Assembly (NCBI GenBank): GCA_033002965.1
Contig: JAURVB010011070.1
Span: forward strand, 1 to 64,000
Direction of reading: 5' to 3'
DNA from: Piper betle
Lineage: Eukaryota; Streptophyta; Magnoliopsida; Piperales; Piperaceae
DNA: 64,000 nucleotides
Shown here: in pieces, positions 47,831 through 59,715 of the stretch
How the letters are laid out: each line of letters begins with the position of its first letter
How positions within the stretch are numbered: the first letter of the stretch is position 1
Position numbers and translations under genes: made by a program
The notes under the pieces: generated by a model
The model's input: only the letters and a program-made list of their open reading frames with translations
Database searches by the model: none
What the model was told of the DNA's origin: nothing

Positions 47831-49020
47831 ATGGCTTCATGGATCAAAGACCTGCAGCTCCGGGAGTTTGCTATCCGTCTCCATTGACAGCATCCACTCG
47901 GTCACTCTGGCAGGGCAAATTCCGGTCCCGGCGGCGATGGTTTGTATTTCTCTAATCTTGACGACATGTTCGGCGGTCGGGTCCTAACACCGACGATCTA
48001 CTTTTACCCCAAAATCAGTACTGTACTTGACCGGGAATCCGCTGGAAAAATCATCACGGACGCCTTTGCTCGCCTTGATGCCCTACTATCCATTGCCTGG
48101 CAGGCCAAGGGAGACAAGTAACGGCAAATTGGAAGTGCATTTTGGGCCTAACCAAGGTGCACTTATGGTCGAGGCTAGATCGGACATGGCACTCGAGGAT
48201 TTAGGTGATCTGACGGTTCCAAATCCTTGTTAGGACCCTCTCATCTACAGGTTACCTCAGCAGCAACCCGACCAGGTAGTCGGCATGCCTTTAGTCATTG
48301 CCCAAGTGACCAGCTTCAGCTGCGGTGGCTTCAGCCTCAGCGCCATGGAGTTTGTTAGATCCTGGGCAGCAATGGCTCGCTTTGGCGCCGATGCTCCAAT
48401 CAACCCAAAGCCAAGCTGGAGTTGAGACTCTCTTCGTCTGTGGTCACCACTGTTAATTGCCCAGAGTTGGAAAGAGTCGAAGACAGCTCGAGCCTAGGCC
48501 CGGCTTTGTACCAAGCCAAGCTGGCTTAGAAGTGCTATCGGGTGAACCGGGAATTTCCAGCTCCAGCTCAAGGAGCTGGCTTGGATAGACGGAGATATGG
48601 CTTGCACAACATTTGAACTTTCGGAGATGCTAGGCCAGGGCACTTGAAATTCGACCATTGGATTCGGAGCTTCGGTTGACATCCTCGGTTAATGCCCGTC
48701 CGATGCTGTGGGACCCGCCCTTGGAAGCGATCTTCTACGGCCACGTACTAGGAGTGGCTTGGGTCGTGGAGAAGTATATGAAATCGTTGATAGACGAGGT
48801 TGCAGGAAACTGTGACCATCACCCAGTGGACCAGATTTCCTATGTACGACTCTTGCGATTGCGGCTGGGTCCAGCCTCGTACGTGGGTCTTAAACCGACA
48901 CCGCTAGTCATCTTCCGCTTGCCGGTCTCCAGCGAGGCTCCCGGAGGGCCGGTGGTCGTCTGGATTTGCTTACCTGAAAGTGCTACTAGCTTGTTCAAAG
49001 AGTACCTATCAAAGCCGTGA
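47831..49020 (+). pseudogene. BAHD acyltransferase pseudogene
   Basis: BAHD enzymes move acyl groups from acyl-CoA to alcohols or amines in specialised metabolism. From an ATG at 47831 the pieces in shifting frames are: SNLDDMFGG and TPTIYFYPK; YYPLPGRPRETSNGKLEVHF; PLVIAQVTSFSCGGFSLS; FVRSWAAMARFG; LKELAWIDGDMACTTFE; SVNARPMLWDPPLEA; TQWTRFPMYDSCDCGWV; GGPVVVWICLPESATSLFKE, with TGA at 49018-49020. The region that should carry the catalytic HXXXD (after CGGFSL) is missing about a dozen residues, and the structural DFGWG reads DCGWV. At least five frame changes or stops occur. The GC is well above its surroundings. No introns are needed, so it may be a decayed intronless gene or a retrocopy. 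Confidence 0.8.
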
Positions 49021-49474
49021 CAATGCTCATCACCAACAAATGCGTCCAGTATATTATGGCTCAAAATCAATCCCACATGAATCTTAATTCGATTATTGAA
49101 ATAAGTAATTGCATTATCAATTTACCTAACAAATAAAAGAGAATAAAGTGCATCTCCTCCGATCGTCCAAATTATGACTTGGCTAATTGACTGTGCCTTC
49201 TCTTGCTTTACAAATCGCCCGGGAGAGCGCTTGCATTTGATGAAAGGAACCAGTTGAGAAAAAACTTTTCAACAATAAACAACATTAGTTCAACAATTAT
49301 AAAATTGACCATTTGTCGACTTCCTTGTTTAACTCGGAAGTTATGCTAATTGCAGGAAAGTTTTCTGCATTGATCGTCTTGTACAAGTTTGGAACAAGCT
49401 CAAAAGGCAACTATAATGCCAAGAAAAGAAAGAGAAGTGGAGGAATATACATACAATCTACACACACTGACTTA
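49021..49474. other. Spacer and CENP-C 3' UTR
   Basis: AT-rich, non-coding. It lies between the pseudogene stop and the CENP-C stop and probably holds the CENP-C poly(A) signal on the minus strand. No candidate was chosen. Confidence 0.4.
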
Positions 49475-52400
49475 TTAATGATAGGATGCTGAGTCTACAA
49501 GTTCTTTATGCTTCTCCTCCTCAACAAGATACTCGAGATCAAATTCAATGTTCTTCCCATCATCATTCTTTGTGTATTTCACTCCAATGACCGTCGCCAA
49601 GGCTGTACAGAAGAGACAAAAAGACCATTGTATTTTTAACAAATTTGTAAAGCCCAGGAACAGATAAGCAACTTTCACCAACATGATGAGGTGCATCATA
49701 TCTACTACCACGGAGGGCTCACTCCACATTTTCATTTAACTTCAATGATTCTTGCCAACTAATTTAAAGCAGCCCATGGGACTCATAAACAAAAGTCCGG
49801 CTATGAAAATGGTTGACCCTAATTAAATCCTACTTATAAAGAAATGGTCAAAAACATAATATCTGATAAATGGTCTACAAAATTTTTTGATTGTGATCAC
49901 TACCTATTGTTAATAATACAGTTATTACAGGGATTACAACATTACACAAGTGAACAAACACGCTTTATCCTAACATAAAAAACATTATTTATTAATAAAG
50001 ATCTCCCTAAGTCTGCACATGCATGTACCATGTATGAACTCTTTACCATTCTAACAAAAATCAACTTATTCTCTTGACCCTAGGTCAAAATAAAACACGA
50101 GTTGCACAAGAGTAAATAAGATGGAATAACTACTGCTCTTGCACATTATAGACATGAATGGCCAAATAAAACACCAAATGTAGAAATTTTGTTTTAAAAA
50201 AAATGTAGAAAGAGAATAGGCATTGCTAGAGTAAAACAAGCTTAGTTCTCTTAGAACCATAAGAATTGCAGGCACTCACTGTCATGTATGCGCCCGTATA
50301 TAAATCGCTCGCCCTTCCACCACTTCAAAGGCTCTCTCCTGATTCTGGTACTCCGTCTCACACCACCTTGCCATGAAGTTCCATACCCTAAAATAGATAT
50401 TTCAGTAAGTCACAAAACAAGGTAAGAGGAGAAGAGTGATGCAACTATGAGCAAAACATCCATCCCCAAAAAAACATAACCCAAAGAAATCTCACAAAAC
50501 TCATCACATTTGAAATATATCTTCTATCTCTACAGCCACAATACAAGGCCCCTTAAAGTGAAGAAAATAAGAAACAATGTGGATCCTAGTTTAAATGGAT
50601 TTAGCTGTCATCCAGCATGCATACTTACATAATGCATGACGAGAATAGCACTTCAAACAGACAAGATGTTCAAAACAAAACCAAAATTATAAACCACAGG
50701 CAGGGTGTTTTCATATCATACTCTGAACAATAAAGTAATGCTTAACGAGACAAATTGTGTTTCAAACCTTCGTGATGTGCTTATGAACAGAAATTTAAAG
50801 CAAAACAGAAGAATTACAACAAAACATTACTTTCATATAAATTTTGTTATTAACATCAACATATCCAAGTTTAATGCACCACTTGAAATTAAAACATACT
50901 CGGAGTTCAAAGTCCATCAAACAATCACAACCATATATAAAAAATAAACACACCTGTAAGACTCTGCCTCCTTGACTTGTTTGTCTTCTTCATTACCTTT
51001 GGTTGGGCCTTTTCTTTGACTGCTACACCTGATTTAACAATGAACAAGAAAGAAAAATAAGTAGTCTTGTTTCATATATTATTATTATTTCTCTAACAAA
51101 TATGAGCACCTGCAGTTCTAAGTCCGTTTGATTCTGTTTTCTTGTTTTGCCGCAATAAACGCTCTTTGTTTTTTGATGCTGTGTTTGATTCAACTCTGGC
51201 AGGTTCCTATATTGAAGGTTATGTAGGCCACTTAGACTTCTAAAAATAAATCCCCTAATTATGCAGGAATATTAACACAAATGTTGATTGAAAGGTAATA
51301 CCAGTTCCCCCATAACATCTGAGCTTTCTGGAATTCTTTTCTCAGCAGGACTTGTATCCAATGTGGCAGCAAGTTTTTCTGATTTTAATATGTTTATACA
51401 TAAAAAAATTGTAGCATAATAATTACACCAAAGAAACAAACATGCAATGAAACAAGCACGTAGAAGTAACCACATGTACTTCATTTGATTGAACAGGTAT
51501 GTATTAGAGACAGGTAATATATGGTTCAGATTATCTATCATTCATCACATTTGAAAATTTCAGATCAATCCACCTCTCTGATCTATCACCTTTTGCATAA
51601 TTCAACAAAAATATTCGGCATAAACATTGTAATTATGATTTCAGAGTAATATAGATAAGAAAAAAGAATTTTTCAAGCGCCTGAACACACAGCCTCTGAG
51701 CATATAAACAATATGAAATAGACCAACATAATTTTTTTAAAAATAACAAAATTAACATAAATAGTCTGTCTCTAAATTTAAATAAGCCCACCAGAACACA
51801 ACTTGCATTTTAATACAACTCAAATTTGAGTATCACCAGACCAGAGTTAATAAGCTTGACCACCACTCGTTGAATTTCTTTTATTTAAGCATAAACAAAA
51901 TGCTTCATGATTCAATCGTTCATTCAAAATAGACATTTTCGACTAACTCTGATTTGACCACAAATTGGTGCTTTGGAAACCCTTAAACCATGGGCAATAG
52001 ACAAATATAATGCTTCAAAGTTCTCCTTCACTCAAAACTTCTGAGGAATTTAGAAAAAGCACTCACTTCACACACTAGTGAGAAATGAATGGCATGAGCG
52101 CCAAAGGGCAGCATCTAAAGGAGCCTACAAATTCTATGCATAAGAATGGAACGGCAGACATATAAAGGCACCTGCAAGATGAAGTCTCTTGGACGCTCTT
52201 GTCCAGCTTTGCCTCTCTGGGTGATTTTTTGTTTTTTGTGCAACCTTTGACCCAATTCTGGCGGGATCCTGTATTTTATAAAAAGAAGAAATGCGTGTGC
52301 ACACACACACATAAACAATAAGTCACGGGAACCACCTACAATATGTGAGAAGAGTTGAGGAAAGTAATGGCAAAAGTAAATTACCAGTTCCCTTAAAACT

Positions 52401-55400
52401 TCTGAACTTTCTACATTCCCTTCTTCAACGGGTCTTATGTTAAATGAAGGGGCACCTTTTTCTGGAACTAAAATGATAAAGTATTAACTATCTTACAAAA
52501 ATAAGTGAGCCCAATGACTTTTTAAACATAATAATAATAATAATAATCAAAGATGCAAAGCTACACAAATACCAGATACAATATATTTCCTCAATGGGTC
52601 TTGGCTTTTCTTCAATCTTCCTCTTGTTTTCATTCTACCACCAGATATAGGACTAGTAGATTCCTAATCAGCAAAAGCGCCCAATATAAATGACATAGCT
52701 ATATATTAATTATTCACATGGTAGATTGTAATGATTCTGGTAGGCCCAAGCTCAAGCTGAATAGGGAAGAATAATAGGATCTCATCACAATTGGGAAAAG
52801 TATGATTGAAGACGTGAAGCAGTGGTTGGCATTAAAACACCTTTATGCATGAGGCATATTAACATAAACAGCCAGAAGTTTTTGTCCTCTTCTAGAGGTA
52901 ATTATCCTCCCACGCTTACCCAGGCACGAGTTAAGCATTTTCAAAAATTACAATTGATAACGTATTCAGAATAATAAAAATGAAAAATAAAAAGTAAAAA
53001 TAAAGACCTTGACATTCTGGTCCATTGTATTGTTTGATTTTTCCAAGACTCCCAGTGATGCAAGCTCTATTACCGATACATTAGGAGGTTGTTCTGGAGT
53101 ATATAAAATTGAGCAAATAATAGAACACCAGGAAAGGCATCACAGAAGCAATAACTGCTAGCTTTAACAAGTTTTTATTCATCAAGTAACAAGTAAATCT
53201 TCAGCACTAGAGAAAAGAGTTTACTATAGCACAAGATATAGAAGAGAACTGACACTGAATCTTACAAAAATGATAAATTTCCAAAAATTTACCAGAATGA
53301 CCCTGACTGCTGCTGAGAGTCCCCATAGAACAACTTTCTGATGGAATTACTGGGTGGAGGCTTACAGAGCGTCCAGGTGCTTCATCATTATGCTGAAATG
53401 ACATTATACTGTACTTGTAAGTGCAACTTGAAGCTAGAAATATTACTTTTTCAGTTATACTGCAATTTTTAAAAAAATTGTATTATTAAAATCAAAATCG
53501 ACCATAACTTCAAAAGATCGTCTCAGTTATCGGCTCAGTTAGAAACTGAAAATTACCATCTCTTCTGTATTATCAACAACAGTGGCTCCATCATACTTCT
53601 CAGAGATTTTGTCAACACACATGTCACCCGAATGGAAGAGTTCATCTGCTCAGTGTGCAATGAAACAATAAATATGTTGCATCTCTTTATTTTGTATTGA
53701 AGTCAAACTCTAACAAATGAAAAATTAGTATTTTGGCATATGATCATACAGGAATTTGAACAATCACAAAATGAAGTTGTCTTAGGCCAATAGGAAATAA
53801 AAATATTTGGTGCCCCATTATATACACACAAATACTTTGACGTAATCAAGAAATACATATACCTCTCTGATTTTCGCTAGCACAAACAGTCCCCTCTTCA
53901 AGAGTGTCCACTTCAAGCCTAGATTCCATAGTCACTGATTCCTTGTGAGGCTTGGCAACACCCTATAAGTCACAATTTCCAATACTATTAAGTAATGTTA
54001 CAAAATAACAAAAACAGATAGACAGATAAATCCTATTAAAAGGAACTTGCGGTTTCTTCCTCCCTAATGTTTTGAACATTACTTTCTTCAAGGTTCATAT
54101 TCAACGACACATGAACTGAACCAGAATCCCTTACCATGGTAACACCTTCTTTACGATTCAGTGGTTTGGGTAATATACTTGACCTGCTTCTCACATTAAT
54201 TTCTATTGTCCTGGAAAGTGGGGAATTAGTTTCCTTGGCAATCCTTGCTTGGGATGATGGAGACTTTTCCCCAAAAATAATTTATCTTCCTTCCTTGCAA
54301 GAAGATTGGAAAGGGTACGCCTCAGAACACTGGCACTATTCTTATCAGTATTAGAGGGTAGCTTTGTGGCCTCCTTTGGCATTCTTGGTGGTGTTGATAA
54401 AATTTCTGCATCTTTCGTGGACTGCTGATCCTTTACCAACATATTCAATCTAACTCCAGGTCGATCTGTTGATTGTAAAAGTGAATTTGACTTCCTTGAT
54501 CTCCAATCTATTTCTTCTGGTTCCTGAAGGTCAGTTGTTGGTATACTATCCAAATCAGGGAGGTCCAACTTTTCCAACACAAGTGGTTTAATATTCAACC
54601 GGTCCTGTAGCAAATTACGAATTTGGATATCATCTATATTTTTGCAGGTGACAAGAAGCTCGCCCAGCATGCCTTCAGCCCTTCCACTGGCATCTGTTGT
54701 AAAAAGCTTGTCAACAAAAGATCAAGACAACTCATACTGTCATAGTGAAAATAACTGTCATTATAGGTAAAACACTAAATTACCAGCATGGATTTCGGTT
54801 TCTTGAAAATCTGGGCCATGTATCAAACTTGATGTATTATCAACTACAGAAAATAACTTCTGTCCATGACTGTCAGGACTGTTTAATTTAGGAGAAAACT
54901 GGGAAAAGGTACGATCCTCTGAACTATTTTGAGATGGAAAGTTCTCTAAATCACCAGAAAACTTGGGATAAAGAAGTTTGTACGAAGATTTCCTCCTGCA
55001 ACAGGGAGAAATGCAGACACCAGCAATATTCATGAGACCAATTTCCAAATTTGTCAATAAAAGCAAATTTCATTCTCGACCATCTTCTTGAATTGCAATC
55101 TCATTTCAAGTTTAGTCAAGGAAGACAGACACAAGCCCCACTTGCATGCAAATGCAATAACACAATAACACAAGAAGAAATTTTTATGATAAAGATATGT
55201 CCTAAACTGCCTAATAAAACTGTCGCATCATTCTGACCATACCCAAGTTGAAGTGCTGGACGGCGAACTCGAGCCCCTCCACCTTGTTCATTCTGGTTTT
55301 GTTCTTCTAATACAAATTCACCCCTCAATTTCCTCATTTCCTTGTCCGCGACTATGCCCAAGAAAAAAAACAATGGAATAGTCAGTACAATCCAGCAGAA

Positions 55401-56191
55401 GTAAATTAACTCCAGCAATAAAGGCCAAATTTAAACCTATAATAAAAACTCACATTCCATCCTCTCAATAGCATCAAAATATTCCTCCGGATCCTCCAGC
55501 TGACAGAAATCCGGTTTCGCATCAACTTGAGGGGCAGTTTCACTAATGCCAACAAAAAAAAGCATTAAAAACACATGAAAAACAGCCAAGAATTTCGAGC
55601 TTTTCTAAGCAAAAATGAAGCATGTCTAGCACAATCTACACCTACCAATCTAGGAAAAAGCTCACCTAATGTCGGGCATCAATGTAAAGCGAGCCCGCTT
55701 GAGGCCCAAGTCCGGCCTACGTTTCTTCGCTTGCTCTCCGCCAACAACCGCACCACCTTCATCATTTCCTCGAGCTCCCACCCCTGAATCCAGATCCTCC
55801 CCCAGCACTGCCGCCACTTCACCCATCAACTTCCTCTTATCAGTAGGCGCCTACAACAGCAACAAAAACCATACCATTACAACAGCGGAAAACCACTAAC
55901 ACGCCCAAAATTCGCCCTCCCCCCAAAATAAAAGAAAAAAAATCGAAACTTTACACAACCCACATGTCCGCAACATCTCTACGAGCTAAAAACGACCATT
56001 ATCCAACCAAATTTTGCGCCGCAAAACGCGAAGACTCCGAAATTGAAGCGGCGAGCGAGCAGAGGAACTCACCATGGAGTGGAGACGGGCCTGGACGGGG
56101 GGACGGAGCGGAGAGTCTTGGGGAGGAGGTAGGAGGCGGGGTCACGGAGGAAGGGGTCTTTGAGGTCGGGGAGGAGGAAGCTGCCCGCCAT
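49475..56191 (-). CDS. CENPC: Centromere protein C (CENP-C), 18 exons
   Basis: CENP-C binds CENH3 nucleosomes and anchors the inner kinetochore. Exons (high to low): 56191-56073, 55850-55666, 55542-55454, 55351-55243, 54995-54784, 54693-54051, 53962-53863, 53645-53557, 53392-53293, 53093-53008, 52663-52573, 52467-52385, 52268-52172, 51378-51302, 51206-51110, 51028-50954, 50387-50280, 49602-49475; about 829 residues, longer than the 705 of Arabidopsis. N-terminus: [18 protein letters not shown]. The CENP-C motif ([19 protein letters not shown], then YGRIHD) is near residues 757-785 and the protein ends soon after, as in other plants, without a cupin domain. Exons 7-15 alternate in phase (0-1, 1-0), and pairs 12/13 and 14/15 resemble each other. 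Two one-base frame breaks: C-run in exon 1 (+ strand 56097-56102) and near 54269-54277 in exon 6. Intron 6 fits only a GC donor (GCAAGT after 54051). Confidence 0.92.
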
Positions 56192-56753
56192 GGCCGCCGC
56201 CGCCGCCGCCCCTCACCCGCTTTGGCGCCGCTCGGCCTTTTCGAAATTGGTGCGATTTTGGTTTGTTTTGGGGGGCGAAGTGCGGGCGGGAGGGGAACGA
56301 CGTGGAAGAGAATGACAATATTACCCCTTCCCTCCCGAAGGTTTCGTTCTGCAATTTCGAGTCGAATTCGATATTTTTTAATTATTATTAATTAATATTT
56401 TTTATATATAAATTATGTTAAAATTTAATTTATAATTAAAATATCTCAATTTTAATATAATTATATGCATAAAAGATAATTAATCATGTGTACATTTATT
56501 TAAAATTAATATCATATAATAATAATAACTTAAATTTTAATTAAATTTATATAGAGACGTTTAAAATAAATATGGTAAAAAAATTTTATTTATTATATAA
56601 AATATCAAACTTCAAATTAAAACCAAGTAGAGCAAATTATAGGCCCCACTCACTTGATATTGAATCAACACTCAGATTAATTTCGATTTGTTTTCATGTG
56701 AGATGATAGTTTGAAAGAGCTTATGGATAATAATGTAGTCATTGTGGTTATTT
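56192..56753 (-). promoter_or_regulatory. CENP-C upstream region
   Basis: The GC-rich stretch to about 56340 includes a (CCG)-type block at 56192-56215 and is probably the CENP-C leader and core promoter. Beyond 56370 the DNA turns very AT-rich. The last 110 bases before 56754 may be LINE-derived (minus-strand IIIHKLFQTIISHE, like a LINE reverse transcriptase motif), which is weak evidence. Confidence 0.4.
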
Positions 56754-59715
56754 TGTAATACCCTAATCCGGTTTACTTTCAACCTGAACCAAAACTATTA
56801 GAACGGATCGAACTATTTATAAACCGATTAATTTGGCTGACCCAAAATCTAAACGGCTACGATATAACCCTCTCGACGTCTCAAGATGGAGCACACTACT
56901 AATGCACAAATAATATATGAATAAGATGCAAAGCCCTAGTAGGATACTACGTAAATATCATGATAATAGCCACACACAAAAATAATTTAAATAGCAACAG
57001 AATTCTCAAAAATCCTGAAATAAGACGGACAGAGTCTCCCCTAAAAGTGCAATAAGGGGACGACCTGTTAAAAACACGGCACATTATAGGGTATATATAT
57101 AAAACCATAATACACACCACAATAGGATTTAAGCAACAACACATCTTATAATTGGGTCTAGCCCACCTGCAATTCATACTCAGCTCATTTGGTTCATTTT
57201 TCATTTCAGCATCGCACATCATTAAAGTTTTTCTCAAAACATTTCCAAAACAAGGCATACGAGCCTCACAAACATATGCATATATATACATAACCATATC
57301 CATCCATAATCATCATACAATCACATCACATCTTACATAAAAATCGACACGGCGCCAGGTATGTGTGTGCAATGCAAGCGCTAATCCTTCGTCAAGGCTG
57401 GCATACATCATTCATCATCCTCACCTACATATAGTAGAAAAACGTCAGCAACAGGTGTCACTGGTCCGAAAATAACTAATATCAAACTAAAACATGAGAG
57501 CAAACTCTCATGGAAAGCAAACAATCATATATCTTCCTCAAAAACTCTCATAAGGCAACTACAAAGGAGCTGTTGAGCAACTGACTCAATAGCATCCTAA
57601 TCTATCGAGTACTATGCCGATCTCGGCACTTCTTTTTCAATACTTCGCATAAATCTTTTATCTTAAGCCCTCTCCGAACCTCCATATTACTCCCGGCCTT
57701 GAGCATGTAGGTCGAGTACTCTCAGATATTTACCTTTAGTACCCTTTGAACCACAAGTCTAAACATGCGTTGTACTTAACAGTACTCGTAAACCTCCACG
57801 TTCTCCGGGTGTGAGGTGCTCAAACGCAGAGTTGTCAGGATCCCTCGGGAATGGAACATGCCACTCACTAATCCAGAGCCCGCTTTGACTAGCACGGCAT
57901 CCGCTCATGGTACATGCAAGTCGATTCATCTTCTCTTGTCTCACTGAAAACTCGATAAAATTATTTATAGGGATGGGTCGGGATTTATTATAATAGGCCC
58001 GAAGGCAACTTGAGGTGGATCTTATTTTCGAAAACAAGCTCAAGGGATCTCATCCTCGAAGGTTATTAATTCCGAAAACAATCGACCAGATGACCTGTGT
58101 TAGGTGGGGTCTAATAAATCATCTGCCTGACACGTCCTACGATCAATAAATCAAATCACTGATAGAGTCGAGCAATAAAACCTAAGAAACGTGTCCTAAC
58201 GGACCTGTCAGAAGCTCCAAGCGCAGTCTCATGCCTAGACAGCGAGCTCCTGCAACGAACCTACATGAACATAACTATTTACTAACGCCCATACATATAT
58301 GATGCCCGCCCATATAACTAATATATCCACATGCATACATGAATCTAATCAATATGACAATCATCTCAACAATCACACAATCTCTAATTGTCAAGCAAGT
58401 TAATAATTTTATGATTTCACACGTTACTTATTACCTAGCACTTTTAATTCCAATTTCAAAACATACCTATTCTAATTAGGTGACAATGGTTTAATCAATT
58501 TAATCCGTTTAACTTAATACTAGCATGCAAAACCTAAATCATGTAAATTCATAAATTAACTAGTAAAAAGCATATAATTAACTATTCAGTTGTTTACTAA
58601 CAATTCCATTAGCGAGCATTTACATCACGCAACACAATCTACGCTAATCATCACATGTTTATCATAATTCACAATTAATTAAACTAAAATCATGAAGTTA
58701 ATAAAATTAATTCCAATATGCTACCATGACCACAACATGCATATAATAATACTGAAAAAGAAGGAAAAACCACCTCACGATCGGCGCTAAAATCAGTGTT
58801 GACAGACGAAGGCAATGAAGTCGAGTCGGCAGTTTTTCGATGACTGACCTAGCGAAGCAATCGGAGGTAAGGGTTAGCATCGTCTCGGCGAGCTTGACCC
58901 AATGGTGGTGACGACAAGTGCAGCCATGGCGACGATGACCACCGACGGTGGCGTCAAGTTCGGTCGGGGCGGTCGGTTGCTCCGATCAGACCCACGGCCG
59001 GCCTTGACGACAGTGCTAGGTAAGGGGGAAAGGTAGGGGAAGTTGAGGGGAGAGCTTCAATGTCATGGCAGTGGCAGTCCGGCACAGACGGCGGCGGAAT
59101 CACGTCGGGAATAGCCGCGTGGGTGAGGCGGCAAGGCGACGGCACGGCCAGGTTGAGCGGCGTCGATTGGCGGCGAGGTGGCGTCGGCGCGGTGGTGACA
59201 ACCTCAAGGGCGGTGGCAATGAAGACGTCGGGGTTTGGGGGAGGGAGATGAGAAATATAGGAGTGGTAAACTTGTAAATAGAACTTGACTCGACACCGTC
59301 TCGAGTCAAGAATAATAACTAACTCGGAATAAATCCTAGAAAAATTGGGAAAAATCCCATAAAATCAAACAAAACAACACAACATCCAAATGACATACCA
59401 TATAACTAATAACCCACCCGAATACCATCTAATGCATCCTAATGCGTTATTCGGCCTAAACTAATTCTACGGACAAAACATGAAAAAAATAAAATCATTA
59501 ACTGTATACTCTCATATCTACTGATAACTCAGTCTGCATCAGTTGATGCGTATCTTACTCTATCATCGATACTTGGGTATACATGAACCCTCATAGCATG
59601 TGCATACGGTCGGCCTCGGCCCCGCACACGTATTCTGAAAGCTGAATTGATTCAAACTACAATCAAATCGACCGGCTAACGACTATAAAACCCTGACTCG
59701 AGTCACGGGTTTACA
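56754..59715. mobile_element. Probable 3-kb solo LTR (gypsy, Tekay/Del style)
   Basis: It starts TGTAATACCCTAATCC and ends ACGGGTTTACA, so the ends are TG...CA, with flanks TATTT and CATTT as a possible 5-bp target duplication with one change. The interior is non-coding: ACA/CAT-rich (57100-58700) then a GC-rich block (58780-59260) whose open frames are Arg/Gly-rich shadows. There is no internal domain or second LTR. The right edge cuts directly into LINE sequence, as expected for an insertion. Confidence 0.6.

Noticed and set aside
48658..49020. 120-residue frame as an intact small gene
   Set aside because: It is the C-terminal part of the BAHD pseudogene in mixed frames; the DCGWV block is in a different frame from the last segment.
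55964..56395. 143-residue plus-strand frame at the CENP-C 5' end
   Set aside because: It is antisense to CENP-C exon 1 and its GC-rich leader and has no domain.
58954..59309. Arg/Gly-rich frames in the solo LTR
   Set aside because: Open on both strands in a GC-rich block; composition only.
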